NCBI GenBank assembly: GCA_964036295.1
Contig: OZ038469.1
Span: 4,852,067-4,916,066 of the forward strand
Length of the DNA stretch: 64,000 bases
Source of the DNA: Plumapathes pennacea
Taxonomy: Eukaryota > Cnidaria > Anthozoa > Antipatharia > Myriopathidae
Direction of reading: 5' to 3'
In this document: one piece after another, positions 48,748 to 59,310 of the stretch
How the letters are laid out: each line of letters begins with the position of its first letter
Position numbering within the stretch: position 1 is the stretch's first letter
The notes under the pieces: generated by a model
The model's database searches: none
What the model saw: the letters and a program-made list of their open reading frames with translations, nothing else
What the model was told of the DNA's origin: nothing
Position numbers and translations under genes: made by a program

Positions 48748-51663
48748 TCAATGTTTTGGAAAAGGAATCACATCATCCCCCAAGAGGACAAAAGGAGCCC
48801 AGTAGCGTGGATGGTCGAATCCCTTTTTCTCCTTGAACTCTCTCACAAAAGTCATGGCATTATTGAGTGCCATGTTTGCACTTTGGCCATCTTTAAGGCA
48901 CTCGTAGAAACGACACATGAAGAGCACAGTGGCAAAATCGTTAACCGCCCATAGTGTCACAAGAACCGCGCCAGCTCCAGCTCCCAGGAATGCACGAGCT
49001 ATGCCGATTATACCCTCTCCTTTGACTTCACCACGGCCACTGTGACAGCAACTAAGAACAACCAGCTTTGCCTTTATGCATTTATGTTCGAGATCCGAAA
49101 TGAGAAGCATGAGATCTGTAGCTTCGGGAATTTCAGGCATTTCAGGAGAACGAGCAAGCAAGATCTCTCCCCTATCTTCATCTCCGTGCGCTGCAATATG
49201 AATCAAACTGGCATCTTCAACTCTTCGTAGAAATTCCCTTTTGGTCGCCTGAATACCCACAAGGGGCGTAACATGGAGAACCTGACCGATTATTTTCACT
49301 TCTTCCTTTGCCCACGGTAGTCTTGGCGCAGTAATAACTTCACCATCATATTTAACTGTGCCCACTTCTGGCTCCCCAACTATTAAGGGGTTTGCCTGAC
49401 CTGGTGGTCCATCTGGACGTTCTTTGATTATCTTTGCTGCTGTTAGTGATGGGATTAGTCTCACTCGCAAAGATTCTGCCACGTAGTGTCCGTTTTCCTT
49501 GATGAGGGCGGCAAATGGAACTAGAGCGATTCGTCGATCAGGGATGATAATTACCTGTGACCCCACAACATATGGTCGAAAAGGCTCCAGAAGAATCCGG
49601 TAAAGATCTTTTAGCAACATGTTCATTTCTAAATTATCCGGATTTTTAGAGGGATCAGCTGTGCCTTGATTTGCGGGTATTGTTGTCCTGGCCACGTCTT
49701 GTAATTGCGTAGATACGGATTGAGAGGTCTTGGGCTGAGATGATATTAGTTGTTGAACAGTCCAATAGACTGGCATGGCGGCACGAGCCGGTACTGATTC
49801 TGGTTTCTTGATAGTGGTTCTTGACAATTCTTTATAATAAAGAAACGACAGTGAGCGATCTTCGCACCTGGCATTTTTCGTACTTGGTAGTATGGACTCT
49901 ACAGCCTTGCTAATAAGAGAGTCTAAATCCTTAGTACAAGTATTACGATGAAACAAAACGTCTCCATTTGGCTGTATGATCCACGTAAGAACATCACGCC
50001 TGAGAAACGCAAAGAAGAGGACTGTATTTTCCAGTGCCTTGACTACTTTACGGGTTTCAAAAAGGTCTTCAACTCGGAATTCACTTTTGACAAGATCGGT
50101 GACCATAAGACGAACTAAAGCTCTTGAACGTCCATTTTCTGCAACAAGTAGACTTTCATCTATTTTTTCTTGACAAAGAAGAGTTGCAATCAAATACTTA
50201 TACGAATTCACAACTCGCTCAATGAAAGAAACTTTATCTTTATCCAAATTTGGAACAGTTTTAAGCATTTCATGGCAGCAATTTACACCTTTTTTAAAAT
50301 TATATTCAGCATCGCAATACTGGCCAAGACACCAATAGCAGTCACCAAGTTTATTATAAGCTAAGGCTTCTATTTCCTTGCCTCCATTCTCTTTTGCGAT
50401 AGTAAGACACATTCGCTGATACTTAATAGCCTTGTAGAACTGGCCAAGATACTTATAGGAGTCACCAAGGTGGTAATAAGCTGCTCCTTCTCCAATTTTG
50501 TTTCCAATCTCTTTTAAAATAGTTAGACACATTTCATGATACTTAATAGCCTTTTTGTAATGGCCAAGAGACATATAGCACCAACCGAGTTTGCCATAAG
50601 CTGCTCCTTCTCTTCGTTTGTCTTTAATCTCTTTTGCGATAGTAAGGCACATCTCTTGATATTTAATAGCCTTGTCGTACTGGCCGAGAGATATAAAGCG
50701 AACACAAAGGTTGCCATAAGCTGTTCCTTCTCCTTCTTTGCTTCCAATCTTTTTTGCAATAGTAAGACACATCTCATAATACCCAATAGCCTTGTTGTAC
50801 TGGCCGAGAGATGAATAGGAAACACCAAGGTTGCTATAAGCTGCGACTTCTCCTTCTTTGTCTCCAATCTCTTTTGCGATAGTAAGACACATTTTCTGAT
50901 ATTTAATAGCCTTGTCATACTGACCGAGATATTGATAGCAAGCACCAAGGTTGCCATAAGCTGAGGCCTCTCCTTCATTTTTTCCAATCTCTTTTGCGAT
51001 AGTAAAACACATTTCATGATATTTAATAGCCTTTTTGTACTGGCCGAGAAATTGATAGCAAGCACCAAGGTTGACATAAGCTGCGGCCTCTCCTTCTTTA
51101 CATCCAATCTTTTTTGCGATAGTAAGGCACATTTCCTGATACTTAATAGCCTTGTCGTACTGGCCGAGAGACTTACAGGAAGCACCAAGGTTTTTATAAG
51201 CTGCGGCTTCTGCTTTTTTGTTTCCAATCTCTTTTGCGATAGTAAGGCATATTTCGTAATACTTAATAGCCTTGTTGTACTGGCCGAGAGAGTGATAGCA
51301 GGTACCAACGTTGCAATAAGCCGTGGTTACTCCTTCTTTGTATCCAATCTCTTTTGCGATAGTAAGACATATTTCCTGATACTTAATAGCCTTGTCGTAC
51401 TGGCTGAGTGATTTATAGCAGCAACCAAGGTCGCCATAAGCTCTTCCTTCTCCTTCTTTGTCTCCCATCTCTTTTGCGATTGTAAGTAATCCTTCAAAAT
51501 GTTGTATAGCTTTTCCGTACTCTCCGGTGGAATAGTAATAAAGACCTAGTTTATTAAGAACTTGTTGCTCATGTTCTTTGTTCTTGGTTTGCTCTGCGAA
51601 CTTTAAGAAGATGATGGCGAGAGCAGGCAGTTCTCTCATTAACTCCAGCTCTTGGTTCTTTTC
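48748..51663 (-). CDS. TPR-CHAT protein: eleven TPR repeats plus caspase-like CHAT domain
   Basis: From the first ATG (51639) the frame gives 963 residues. Residues about 20-460 are eleven exact 40-residue tetratricopeptide units of the type AYGNLGACYQYLGQYDKAIK, visible in the DNA as a 120-bp period (about 50280-51580). After a linker, the C-terminal CHAT domain (about 690-963) has the peptidase dyad: His818 in HIAAHG and Cys865 in LSCCHSG, followed by the conserved LW and YWAPFVLLGD blocks. CHAT is a caspase/separase-clan fold; TPR-CHAT genes are numerous in cnidarians and related domains act in bacterial defence, but its substrate here is unknown. Upstream of the ATG the frame stays open to a good acceptor (ttttctccag, 51664-51673), so the true start is probably in an upstream exon not identified. 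Confidence 0.88.
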   Translation of the reverse strand, partial: EKNQELELMRELPALAIIFLKFAEQTKNKEHEQQVLNKLGLYYYSTGEYGKAIQHFEGLLTIAKEMGDKEGEGRAYGDLGCCYKSLSQYDKAIKYQEICLTIAKEIGYKEGVTTAYCNVGTCYHSLGQYNKAIKYYEICLTIAKEIGNKKAEAAAYKNLGASCKSLGQYDKAIKYQEMCLTIAKKIGCKEGEAAAYVNLGACYQFLGQYKKAIKYHEMCFTIAKEIGKNEGEASAYGNLGACYQYLGQYDKAIKYQKMCLTIAKEIGDKEGEVAAYSNLGVSYSSLGQYNKAIGYYEMCLTIAKKIGSKEGEGTAYGNLCVRFISLGQYDKAIKYQEMCLTIAKEIKDKRREGAAYGKLGWCYMSLGHYKKAIKYHEMCLTILKEIGNKIGEGAAYYHLGDSYKYLGQFYKAIKYQRMCLTIAKENGGKEIEALAYNKLGDCYWCLGQYCDAEYNFKKGVNCCHEMLKTVPNLDKDKVSFIERVVNSYKYLIATLLCQEKIDESLLVAENGRSRALVRLMVTDLVKSEFRVEDLFETRKVVKALENTVLFFAFLRRDVLTWIIQPNGDVLFHRNTCTKDLDSLISKAVESILPSTKNARCEDRSLSFLYYKELSRTTIKKPESVPARAAMPVYWTVQQLISSQPKTSQSVSTQLQDVARTTIPANQGTADPSKNPDNLEMNMLLKDLYRILLEPFRPYVVGSQVIIIPDRRIALVPFAALIKENGHYVAESLRVRLIPSLTAAKIIKERPDGPPGQANPLIVGEPEVGTVKYDGEVITAPRLPWAKEEVKIIGQVLHVTPLVGIQATKREFLRRVEDASLIHIAAHGDEDRGEILLARSPEMPEIPEATDLMLLISDLEHKCIKAKLVVLSCCHSGRGEVKGEGIIGIARAFLGAGAGAVLVTLWAVNDFATVLFMCRFYECLKDGQSANMALNNAMTFVREFKEKKGFDHPRYWAPFVLLGDDVIPFPKH

Positions 51664-54600
51664 CTGGAGAAAAGAAAAACTCTCGTGAAGGCAGATCGGT
51701 TACTAGTTTGTTTCTACTTTGATGTGTTAGATCAGGCGTTAAAAATGTTATGAGTAAAAGTGTGCTGTTTAGTCAGATAGGCAGGATTGTGATGTTCATT
51801 AGTGAAAAGTTGCAAAGTACATGTCACACGGAGCAACAAGACCACGCAACGTTGCAGAGCATTGGAGGCTGTTCAACTTTTCCTGCAACTTGTCCTTTTT
51901 GCTGCGTTGCAAGTTGCAAAGAGGGGATGTCGCATGTGTAATTTCTTCTGCAACTTGTCTCGAACGGCGATTACAAGTCCATGTCATACGAGGCAATCTT
52001 TCTTGCAACTTGGAACGCAACGCTGTTGCTAAGACATGCATGACATGACAGTTGCAGTTTCAATTAGTTCAATTTATTTTTTAAATAAGAACATACTTTT
52101 TTTTATTTGCAAATAATTGTCTTTGTATTTAGAGATTGTTTCGTGACCAAGACGTTTAGTTTCTTCTGATATAAATTTTGAAATATTTAGCTTTTTGCTT
52201 CAAAGTTTCTAGTCAGTATGTGTATTTCTTTAGGGAAACCTGTCTTTATTTATTGTACGGGAGCGGGTGGAGGATTTGGATAAAAATATATCAAAAATAT
52301 TAATTGTATATATAACTCAATGTAAAAGGTAATAATGGTAAGTATTTTTGTTGTTCCTAGTCCTAAAGGGTTGGTTTGGGGTTAGTTTTTGCTTTCAAGG
52401 TAGTTTTCTGACAATGCTAGTACAATCCCTATTGCACTTTCTGCGATTAATTTGCTATTTAAAATCGTGTTTATCTGAAGGTGAGGTGTTTTATCAGATC
52501 ATTCTTTCACATATCAAAAAGTAGGCAAGTTGGCAAAATTAGAAAGCGTTGAATGGATCAAAGTTGACATAGTTTAACACCTAATCAACAAATTTACCAA
52601 TAATGTGTAAACTTTAGCTCCGTTAATCAAATAAAAATAAGCCGGAAGTCAGGCCATTCACCCATTGATCACACAAAATATAAATATGCGAAAAAGAAGC
52701 ATGACATTGTAAGCTTTAGTTGTTTTCGCAGATTCAGTTCAAATTTTGAACATGAAGCTGGGAAGTCGAAATATGTAGCCACAGGACTATTGTGGTATGG
52801 TTTTATAACCAAAAGAGAACTTAAGAGAGCTTAAACAAGGACCCGCACTATAAAAAGGGTAAATCCCGCCTATTTGGACATCAAGTTTGCATTTTTTTTT
52901 TTTTTTCACATCAAGCTGCACGTGCATTCACAGCGTTCAAAACTCTTGCATTATTCACACAATTCTTGCTTTGGCGGCCAAAGTGTTCCTAAAACTCACA
53001 CGTAAGATTACTGTAACGCTGAGCTCAAAACGTGAATAACGTGAGGTAGAATTTGTTGCCAAAATGCGTTTCAAATCTCGCGCGAGTGAGGAGACGCACG
53101 GGTGCATACTACGCTTATTTTAAAATTTAGAATTTTAACCTGGCTTTTGCTCAAACTGAATGTTATGTCAATGAAAATTTATAATGCAACATAGTTTTAC
53201 TTTTCATGGTATTCAGATACACAGAAAAGAAAGCCTTGATATGTTTGGCTTTATACTAATTAAGAGCTCTTTTTTAATTTGCTGCTGCTTGACAACAGTG
53301 ACTGACATGCCAGACAGTTCGACCGCCTTTTAAAGTGCGGGTCTTTTTTTAAGAAGTTGTACACAAAATTCTTTTGATATATGACTTTTAAGAAGAGAAA
53401 TCTAACTATACTCACCATAGCAGAGGATTCTCTTGGAGTTTCCTTTCAGTTTCAGGATGATGCTTATAGTGGCACGTTGTGAGAACAACTGACATAAATA
53501 TTCTGTTGGTTGATAAAAATAAATTTGATATACGAAAATGTGGTTTTTTTATTTACTTGTTCTTACTAGTCTGGAAGCTAGCGTCGTGGCTTGCTTTAGA
53601 TACAAATCCCTCACACTGTAAAACACTATTGTACTTTCGACCCAATCGTTTCTGTAACCACGACAGGCGGCCCAAATTTGTCAAGGCGGCGCCCTTTTGG
53701 AATCTTCCCGAAAGTGCTTAATTCTCTCCACACTTCCTTATTATACCTTTCCTGTCGTTATGGCGTCCTTCTTGGCCGTTTGGGGGGATTTTATTTCGCC
53801 TCGGTGGGTTGATTTTTAGGGGATGCCAAAGGCATCTCATATCTATTTTTAGAAAGCGGTATATATTCTTCTCTTCGGAATTAGCAGAAGAACTATCGAC
53901 CAATCAGAACAAATCTCGACAACTAGAGTAACACCCTGGTCGGCGTAAACAAACTGCGGCTGTGCAGTCTCATATATCGATTGCAAAACGGGAAACTATT
54001 TCCTTGGGTTTTCGCGATTGAGTTTCAATTTGAGTTACAATTCGTAAATAAGAACTAAGTATGTTCGTGGGGGCGAATTGGCTGTATTGAAATGTAACAC
54101 GAGACTTGTTCACAGCGTGTTCAGTTCATTTGTGCCTAACAACCTCAATGCTTAGGACTATGTCGATGTGTTTTTCATTTCTAGTATACAAATACCATTG
54201 CGAAACAAAGGCTGCATAATCAAATAAAAGAAACATTTCAATAGGATCTGTACGAGAAGCCGAAGCCATTTTGACGAATAATGTCACAGGCTCGCAGCAT
54301 ATGGCCCGCCAATCATAACAAAATTCCGATCCTGCTGGATGTCCGTGCGAGGATAAGTCAAACACCGTTAGCGCAGAAAAAAAAAAACATTGCACTGACA
54401 CCTCACGAAAGATGACCTTTTCATTATATGAGCACAATTAGGGTCTGTTATATTACGGCATATTACTTTTTTTTCCCCCTCTTTTTTCTTAATCTCTTTC
54501 TGGTTTTACCTTTTGATTGAGTGAGGAACAGGTTGTTCCAGATTGTTTGTCTGTATGTTGTTGTAAGCATAAGTGTGATCTCTATGGTGTCTTCTAGCTG

Positions 54601-54889
54601 GGAATTCCTGAGAGAGTTTCGTTTGACTGATCTAACTTCACAACTTCACGTGAGTCTGATGTTACCGCATGCTCGAAAGTGCAGCTGATCAGATTTTTTA
54701 AGGTATATAACTTGAACGGCCTCACCAGCTATTTCTCGGTCTTGTTGTCTCCAAAAGAGACATACATATTGACTTATGTACCGGTTCTGGCCGTGTTGAT
54801 TTAGGAATAAAATACTTTCCCCACAGATTTACGGCGGCTAATCACCTGATAATTTCTGCTGCTTTCGGGTGAAACACGTGAGACAGCAC
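51664..54889. other. Upstream flank of the TPR-CHAT gene, repeats only
   Basis: No coding exon recognised, although the 5' part of the TPR-CHAT gene may lie here. At 51808-52070 a repeat contains several forward and reverse copies of ttgcaacttg and gcaacgttgc, compatible with a fold-back element. A short T run lies at about 52892-52907. The ORFs at 53479, 53718 and 54126 show no family character. Confidence 0.45.
51808..52070. repeat. Repeat rich in ttgcaac motifs, probable fold-back element
   Basis: Forward and inverted copies of gcaacttg and ttgcaac occur about every 40-60 bases, with atgtcacacgg near the left side and ccatgtcatacgagg in the middle. All overlapping ORFs on both strands derive from this inverted structure. 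Edges are approximate. Confidence 0.4.
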
Positions 54890-54904
54890 ACCAAGGGGGG
54901 GACT

Positions 54905-55200
54905 GGTACTTTATTCCACTAATGACGCCTCATAAGATAGTGGTCATTATTTAGAGTGGGGGGGGGGGGGGGGGGGGGGGGGGGGAGCAAATGGGAGAAG
55001 TCGCTGGTATAAACATTTTGTGCCCCCTCCGAGAATGGAGGTAATGGTACCCTTCTTTAACAACAGTCAAAACTTTTCTGACCCCCTCCCCCATCATCAC
55101 TTTAATTACCATGCTGTTCTTTTCAACAGATCATAACCCTTTCACTCCCAGTTTAAAGCACATTATCTCAGCTTTTGCTGTTTGTTCTTTTTTTTGGGGG
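54905..55200 (+). repeat. Dispersed repeat A, copy 1
   Basis: Aligns by eye with 59036-59310: shared blocks include tactttattccact, gcaaatgggagaa, ccccctccgag, aacagtcaaaacttttctga and agcacattatctcagctttt. The copies are in the same orientation about 4.1 kb apart. Confidence 0.7.
54958..54985. repeat. Poly-G run of 28 bases
   Basis: An uninterrupted run of 28 G on the plus strand. A second G-rich tract (18 G, then cgggggaggggggaggg) follows at 55196-55230. Both can in principle form G-quadruplexes. Confidence 0.95.
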
Positions 55201-55237
55201 GGGGGGGGGGGGGCGGGGGAGGGGGGAGGGAATTACT

Positions 55238-55655
55238 TGCAGAGCCGTGGTTTCAATGTCGGATCGAACTTTCTATTTTCGCGTTGTCTTTATACTTGCC
55301 AATTTCCTGCATAACAAAGGACTGGGTTAAACGTCGATCTTAACATGCGTCGAACTCAATGCAAATTAGCAAAATCCTTTGTTTGAGCTACTTTTCATTG
55401 AGTTCGATGCATGCTAAGATTGACGTTAAAACCCAGGCTAAGCTGTCAACTCGATTGATGACTGACCCTCTGGTCAGCTTTGGGAGTTGTTTCAATAAAC
55501 CACCCCTGCTCTTCACAGTCACGACCTTCAAGCGCAAACTCCAGAAGACGACATAGTTTCGAAATACGCGGGTGACTGACGGCTGAAAGTGATGGATTTA
55601 ATTAAATTCTTAAGTGTTTCAGTTTCAGAGGCCATTGCGCAAAAAGTCCCCTGAT
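55238..55655 (+). repeat. Dispersed repeat B, copy 1, with internal hairpin
   Basis: Closely matches 60216-60630 in the same orientation. It contains a hairpin at about 55330-55428, with arms around catgcgtcgaactcaatg and its complement. Shared blocks include ggttttcaatgtcggatcga-like sequence, gggagttgtttcaataaac and agaggccattgcgcaaaaag. Confidence 0.75.
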
Positions 55656-55814
55656 AAACTGAGGGTTGTCCAATACACACCATCTGATTCCGTCGGACAA
55701 GTGGGTTGCCCAACGGTTTTCCGATGGAGAGATGGAGAAAAGCGTACGGGCAAGGCACATGGAGAGAGACTTAGACATTTTTTAGTGTCGTTCTGAAAAT
55801 TTATAATACCCACG

Positions 55815-56470
55815 TTAAGGGCCGGTGACCGATAGTGTCAGATGGACAAGCGTACAAATTCCCTCTAAATGGTGACCGTCGGTGACCGATGGACCGATGG
55901 TGAAAGTGATGTTCGCCGGACACAATTGGTGACCGATAATGTCGGATGGACGGACAGACAATGTCCCCCAAAGTGACGACCGTCGGTGACCGATGGACCG
56001 ATGGTCAGAGTGATGTCCGTCCGTCACGGTCGGTTACCGATGGTGACCGATGGACCAACAGACAAGGTCCCCCAAAATGTTGACCGTCGGTGACCGATGG
56101 ACCGATGGTCAGAGTGCTGTCCGTCCGTCACGGTCGGTTACCGATGGTGACCAATCGACCAACAGACAAGGTCCCTCAAAACGTTGACCATCGGTGACCG
56201 ACGGACCGATGGTCAAAGTGATGTCCGTCCGTCACGGTCGGTTACCGATGGTGACCGATGGTGACCGATGGACCAACAGACAAGGTCCCCCAAACTGATA
56301 ACCGTCGGTGACCGATGGACCGATGGTCGAAGTGATGTTCGTCGGTCACGGTCGGTAACCGATGGTGACCGCGATGGACCAACAGACAAGGTCCCCTAAA
56401 CCGATGACCGTCGGTGAAAGTGGATCGATGGTAAAAGTTATATCCGTCCGACACGGGCGTTTACCGATGC
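55815..56470. repeat. Minisatellite with ggtgaccgatgg core, about six units of 102-117 bp
   Basis: Copies of accgtcggtgaccgatggac begin near 55870, 55980, 56082, 56184, 56301 and 56408. Within each unit the shorter motif ggtgaccgatgg is itself repeated, giving a nested structure. All ORFs over this block on both strands derive from the repeat. Confidence 0.85.
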
Positions 56471-56499
56471 TAGCCCACAAAGTTGCTTTGCAAGGGAGA

Positions 56500-56900
56500 G
56501 TCTATGCGTTGTTTTCAGTAGAACGAGGAATACACTTTGTTTGTGCATTGTGCACGGTGTTTCTTAATAGAACGTGGAATACACATTGTTTTATGCAATT
56601 CGGGTGGTGTTTTTTGTAGAACGAGGAATACTCACTGTCACGTCGCGAGGTATTTTTAGTAAGGAGAAATAGACGTTGTTTGTGCATTTCGTGCGGTGTT
56701 GTTTTAGTTGAAGGAATATCATTGTTTGCTTCGCGCGGTTTTTTTTTTAGTAGAACGAAGAATACACATTGTCAGTGCATTTCGCTAGGTCTTTTTAATA
56801 GAACCAGGAATACAGATGGCTTGTGCATTTTGCGTTGTGTTTTGTAATATAACAAATACACATAGTTTGTGCAATTCGCGCCATGTTGTAGTACTTTTAC
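56500..56900. repeat. Degenerate minisatellite, about 50-bp units
   Basis: Units resemble tagtagaacgaggaatacac followed by attgtttgtgcatttcgcgc and ggtgttttt, starting near 56515, 56567 and 56616 and continuing to about 56880. Related units occur at 57050-57270 and 58020-58240, on both sides of the ORF remnant at 57413-57894. Confidence 0.7.
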
Positions 56901-57049
56901 AAGAAGATTTGGAGCAAACGGTCTCGGAGCTGGAGAAGGCATTACCGTTATTGTGCGCACAAAGAGGACATAAAGCACGAACAGATTAAGTTTTTAGAAA
57001 GAAAGGGACAGGATTGAAAACTTAGAGAATGAGCGAATACACAATTTTT

Positions 57050-57270
57050 ATGCATTTGGCGGGCGAGGTGTTTTTAGTAGAAGGAGGGATACACATTGTG
57101 CATTGCGCGCGGTGTTCTTAGGATAACGTGAGGGACATTTTTTTGTGCATTTTGTGAGGTGTTTCAAGTAAAAGGAGGAATACGTATTGTTTATGCAATT
57201 TGCGCGGTGTTTTTAGTAGAACGAGGTATACACATTGTTTATGCATTTTGTTCGGTGTTTTTTATTTTCA
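57050..57270. repeat. Degenerate minisatellite, second block
   Basis: Same roughly 50-bp unit as at 56500-56900 (agtagaacgaggtatacaca at about 57214). It lies just left of the interrupted ORF. Confidence 0.6.
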
Positions 57271-57412
57271 AGCGCGGTCCACTTTGTGTGTGTAACGCCT
57301 CTCATTAGTTATGAAACGCCTCTATTTAACATTTCAAAACGTTATTGTTTACAATATTTCACACCTAAACACTTTCACGCCTGAACAGTTCGGATGAGTC
57401 TTTACTAAAGCG

Positions 57413-57894
57413 GTGTCATTTAATGAACGCGGTGCAAGTCATACCATCAGGTGGAAAGAAAAGAGAAAGATGGCATCTATGATAACATACTATAGAGAAT
57501 TTATGGGGATAATGACCCGAGCCGAAGTCGCGAAGGAAAGGAGAGATTTGTTCAGCTTATTGAATGGAGAAGCATTCTTTAAACTGACCTCGTGGCCGCA
57601 GTGGGTCCAGAGAAGTTTTTGGAAAAGCCCATAAAGGACAGCGACAGCTTTAAGTTGGCTTTATTTTTCATTGGAAATGGCTGCGAACCAACGCTGATAA
57701 GCAAATGGATTTTGACGTCTCAAGAGTGGGAGGCGATAAACTATGAAAAAGAGAAGAAAGCTTTAAAGAGAGCCAGACAACTGCATTTCATCGAAAGGAA
57801 CTTGGACACGAAAAGAGGAGAATGGTTTTATTTTGACGTTCAGCATAAGAAGGTGTTATATCTGGACGGTAGCCCATGTCCGGCAATGCTGTAA
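57413..57894 (+). pseudogene. Interrupted ORF of unknown family
   Basis: Two overlapping frames look protein-like. The first (57413-57634) includes MITRAEVAKERRDLFSLLNG and ends at a stop. The second (from about 57592, no ATG, one frame over) includes LFFIGNGCEPTLISKWILTS and ends in PCPAML at 57894. Composition is protein-like, with charged helices and a WF/Y-rich C terminus, and the switch falls near 57590-57605, so a single ancestral frame broken by a frameshift is plausible; an intron is the alternative. Minisatellite blocks flank it on both sides. I do not recognise the family. Confidence 0.35.
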
Positions 57895-58019
57895 CATCGG
57901 GCGCAAACTTAACGAGGACACTGCGGGCAGAATGCGCAGTTGCGAAAGGATAAATGAAGAATGATTTACTCAATTGACTCTTGAATGTTTGTTGTAACAA
58001 TTTTCTTTCAATAGGTTTA

Positions 58020-58240
58020 TTCGTGCTCAATAAAAGGTTTTTGGACGACACATTGCTGTTTGTGCACTGTATTACTAGAGTGCTTTTAGTTGAGAACCAA
58101 AAATACACTTGGTGCTTTAATTTAACAATTTTGGCGGTGCCTTTTAGCAGATCGAACGAGGAATACACTTCTTGTGTGTGCGTTTCGCCCCGAGTGCTTT
58201 TCATTAGAATACAGCAGGATTCTTGCATTTTGCGCATTTG
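58020..58240. repeat. Degenerate minisatellite, third block
   Basis: Further diverged units (gaacgaggaatacacttctt at 58154; earlier units near 58030-58110) lie to the right of the interrupted ORF. Confidence 0.5.
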
Positions 58241-58721
58241 AATGAACCAGACTTATTGTGCGCATATTTGGTATCAATCGCCGTAGTGGCACTTAACAGC
58301 GATCCGTGCGTGGGCGATCAAGCGTTGTTTGGAAGTTCTCATTTGAAAACTACAGTGAACATCAGTCATTAAGCGTAAAATATTTGCCCTGTTTAGTTTA
58401 ACAACATGTACAGCACAGCAGCATATAGATTTTATAGCGCCGTCCCTTGCCATCTGCCGCCGTCAGTTTGCATGGAACTCCAGCTAAATGGCCGTTGCTT
58501 GTGATTCCTTCTATTTTTCATGCCGTGTATTAACTTCTCGGTTCATTTCGGTCCGCCGACTACAGGAAAAAGCCTAATGAAGTGATTGCCAGCGTTGTAA
58601 TGGAAATATTATACCATCGGACCATCTGACTAACTGATGCGGCATCCGAGTTCATCGGGTCGTTAATTAATGCACGACAGAGCTTTGTTCCCAGCCTTCT
58701 TTGCATTTCGCTCTAAATGAT

Positions 58722-58945
58722 TGTCGGACACGATCGGACTTTTGCATTTGTCCATTGGAGTCGGACGGAGGCAGTTTTACCATCGGACACGGTCGGACTA
58801 TGCATTCGTCCGTCGGAGGCAGACGGAGGCAGTTTTACCATCGGACACGGTCGGACTATGCATTCGTCCGTCGGAGTCAGACGGAGGCAGTTTTACCATC
58901 GGACACGGTCGGACTATGCATTCGTCCATCTGAGTCAGATGGTGT
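58722..58945 (+). repeat. 58-bp minisatellite, about four units
   Basis: gcagttttaccatcggacac recurs at 58771, 58829 and 58887, an exact 58-base spacing, with diverged ends. The motif ccatcggacacggtcggact resembles the core of the minisatellite at 55815-56470 in reverse. Since 58 is not a multiple of 3, overlapping ORFs are repeat-derived. Confidence 0.85.
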
Positions 58946-59035
58946 GTATTGGACATGTGTGGATAAACTCTACTTTTACGAATACACATGTTTGGGATTA
59001 TTTCAAAGTCTTTCAGGTGACAAAATAGCATGACA

Positions 59036-59310
59036 AGTACTTTATTCCACTTTGACGCCAAACCAAACTTTCGTCGATAAGAGATTGGCCATTATTTATT
59101 GAATGGGGGTGGGGGCGGCAAATGGGAGAAATCGGTGGTATAGACTTTTTGTACCCCCTCCGAGGATGGAGGTAATTGTGCCCTCTCTTAGCAACAGTCA
59201 AAACTTTTCTGACCCCCTCCCCCCGACCATCATCATTTTAACCACCAGAATTTTCTTTTTAGCAAATCATAACTCTTTTTCACTTCAAGTTCAAAGCACA
59301 TTATCTCAGC
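59036..59310 (+). repeat. Dispersed repeat A, copy 2
   Basis: Second copy of the repeat at 54905-55200. Near its left end ggccattatttattgaatgg has a partial inverted partner at about 59893 (ataaataatgaccactcc), so the repeat may be one end of a larger fold-back element reaching 59910. Confidence 0.6.

Noticed and set aside
50523..51308. 261-codon minus-strand ORF and plus-strand ORFs across the TPR region
   Set aside because: Shadow frames of the 120-bp TPR repeats; the TPR-CHAT frame explains the sequence.
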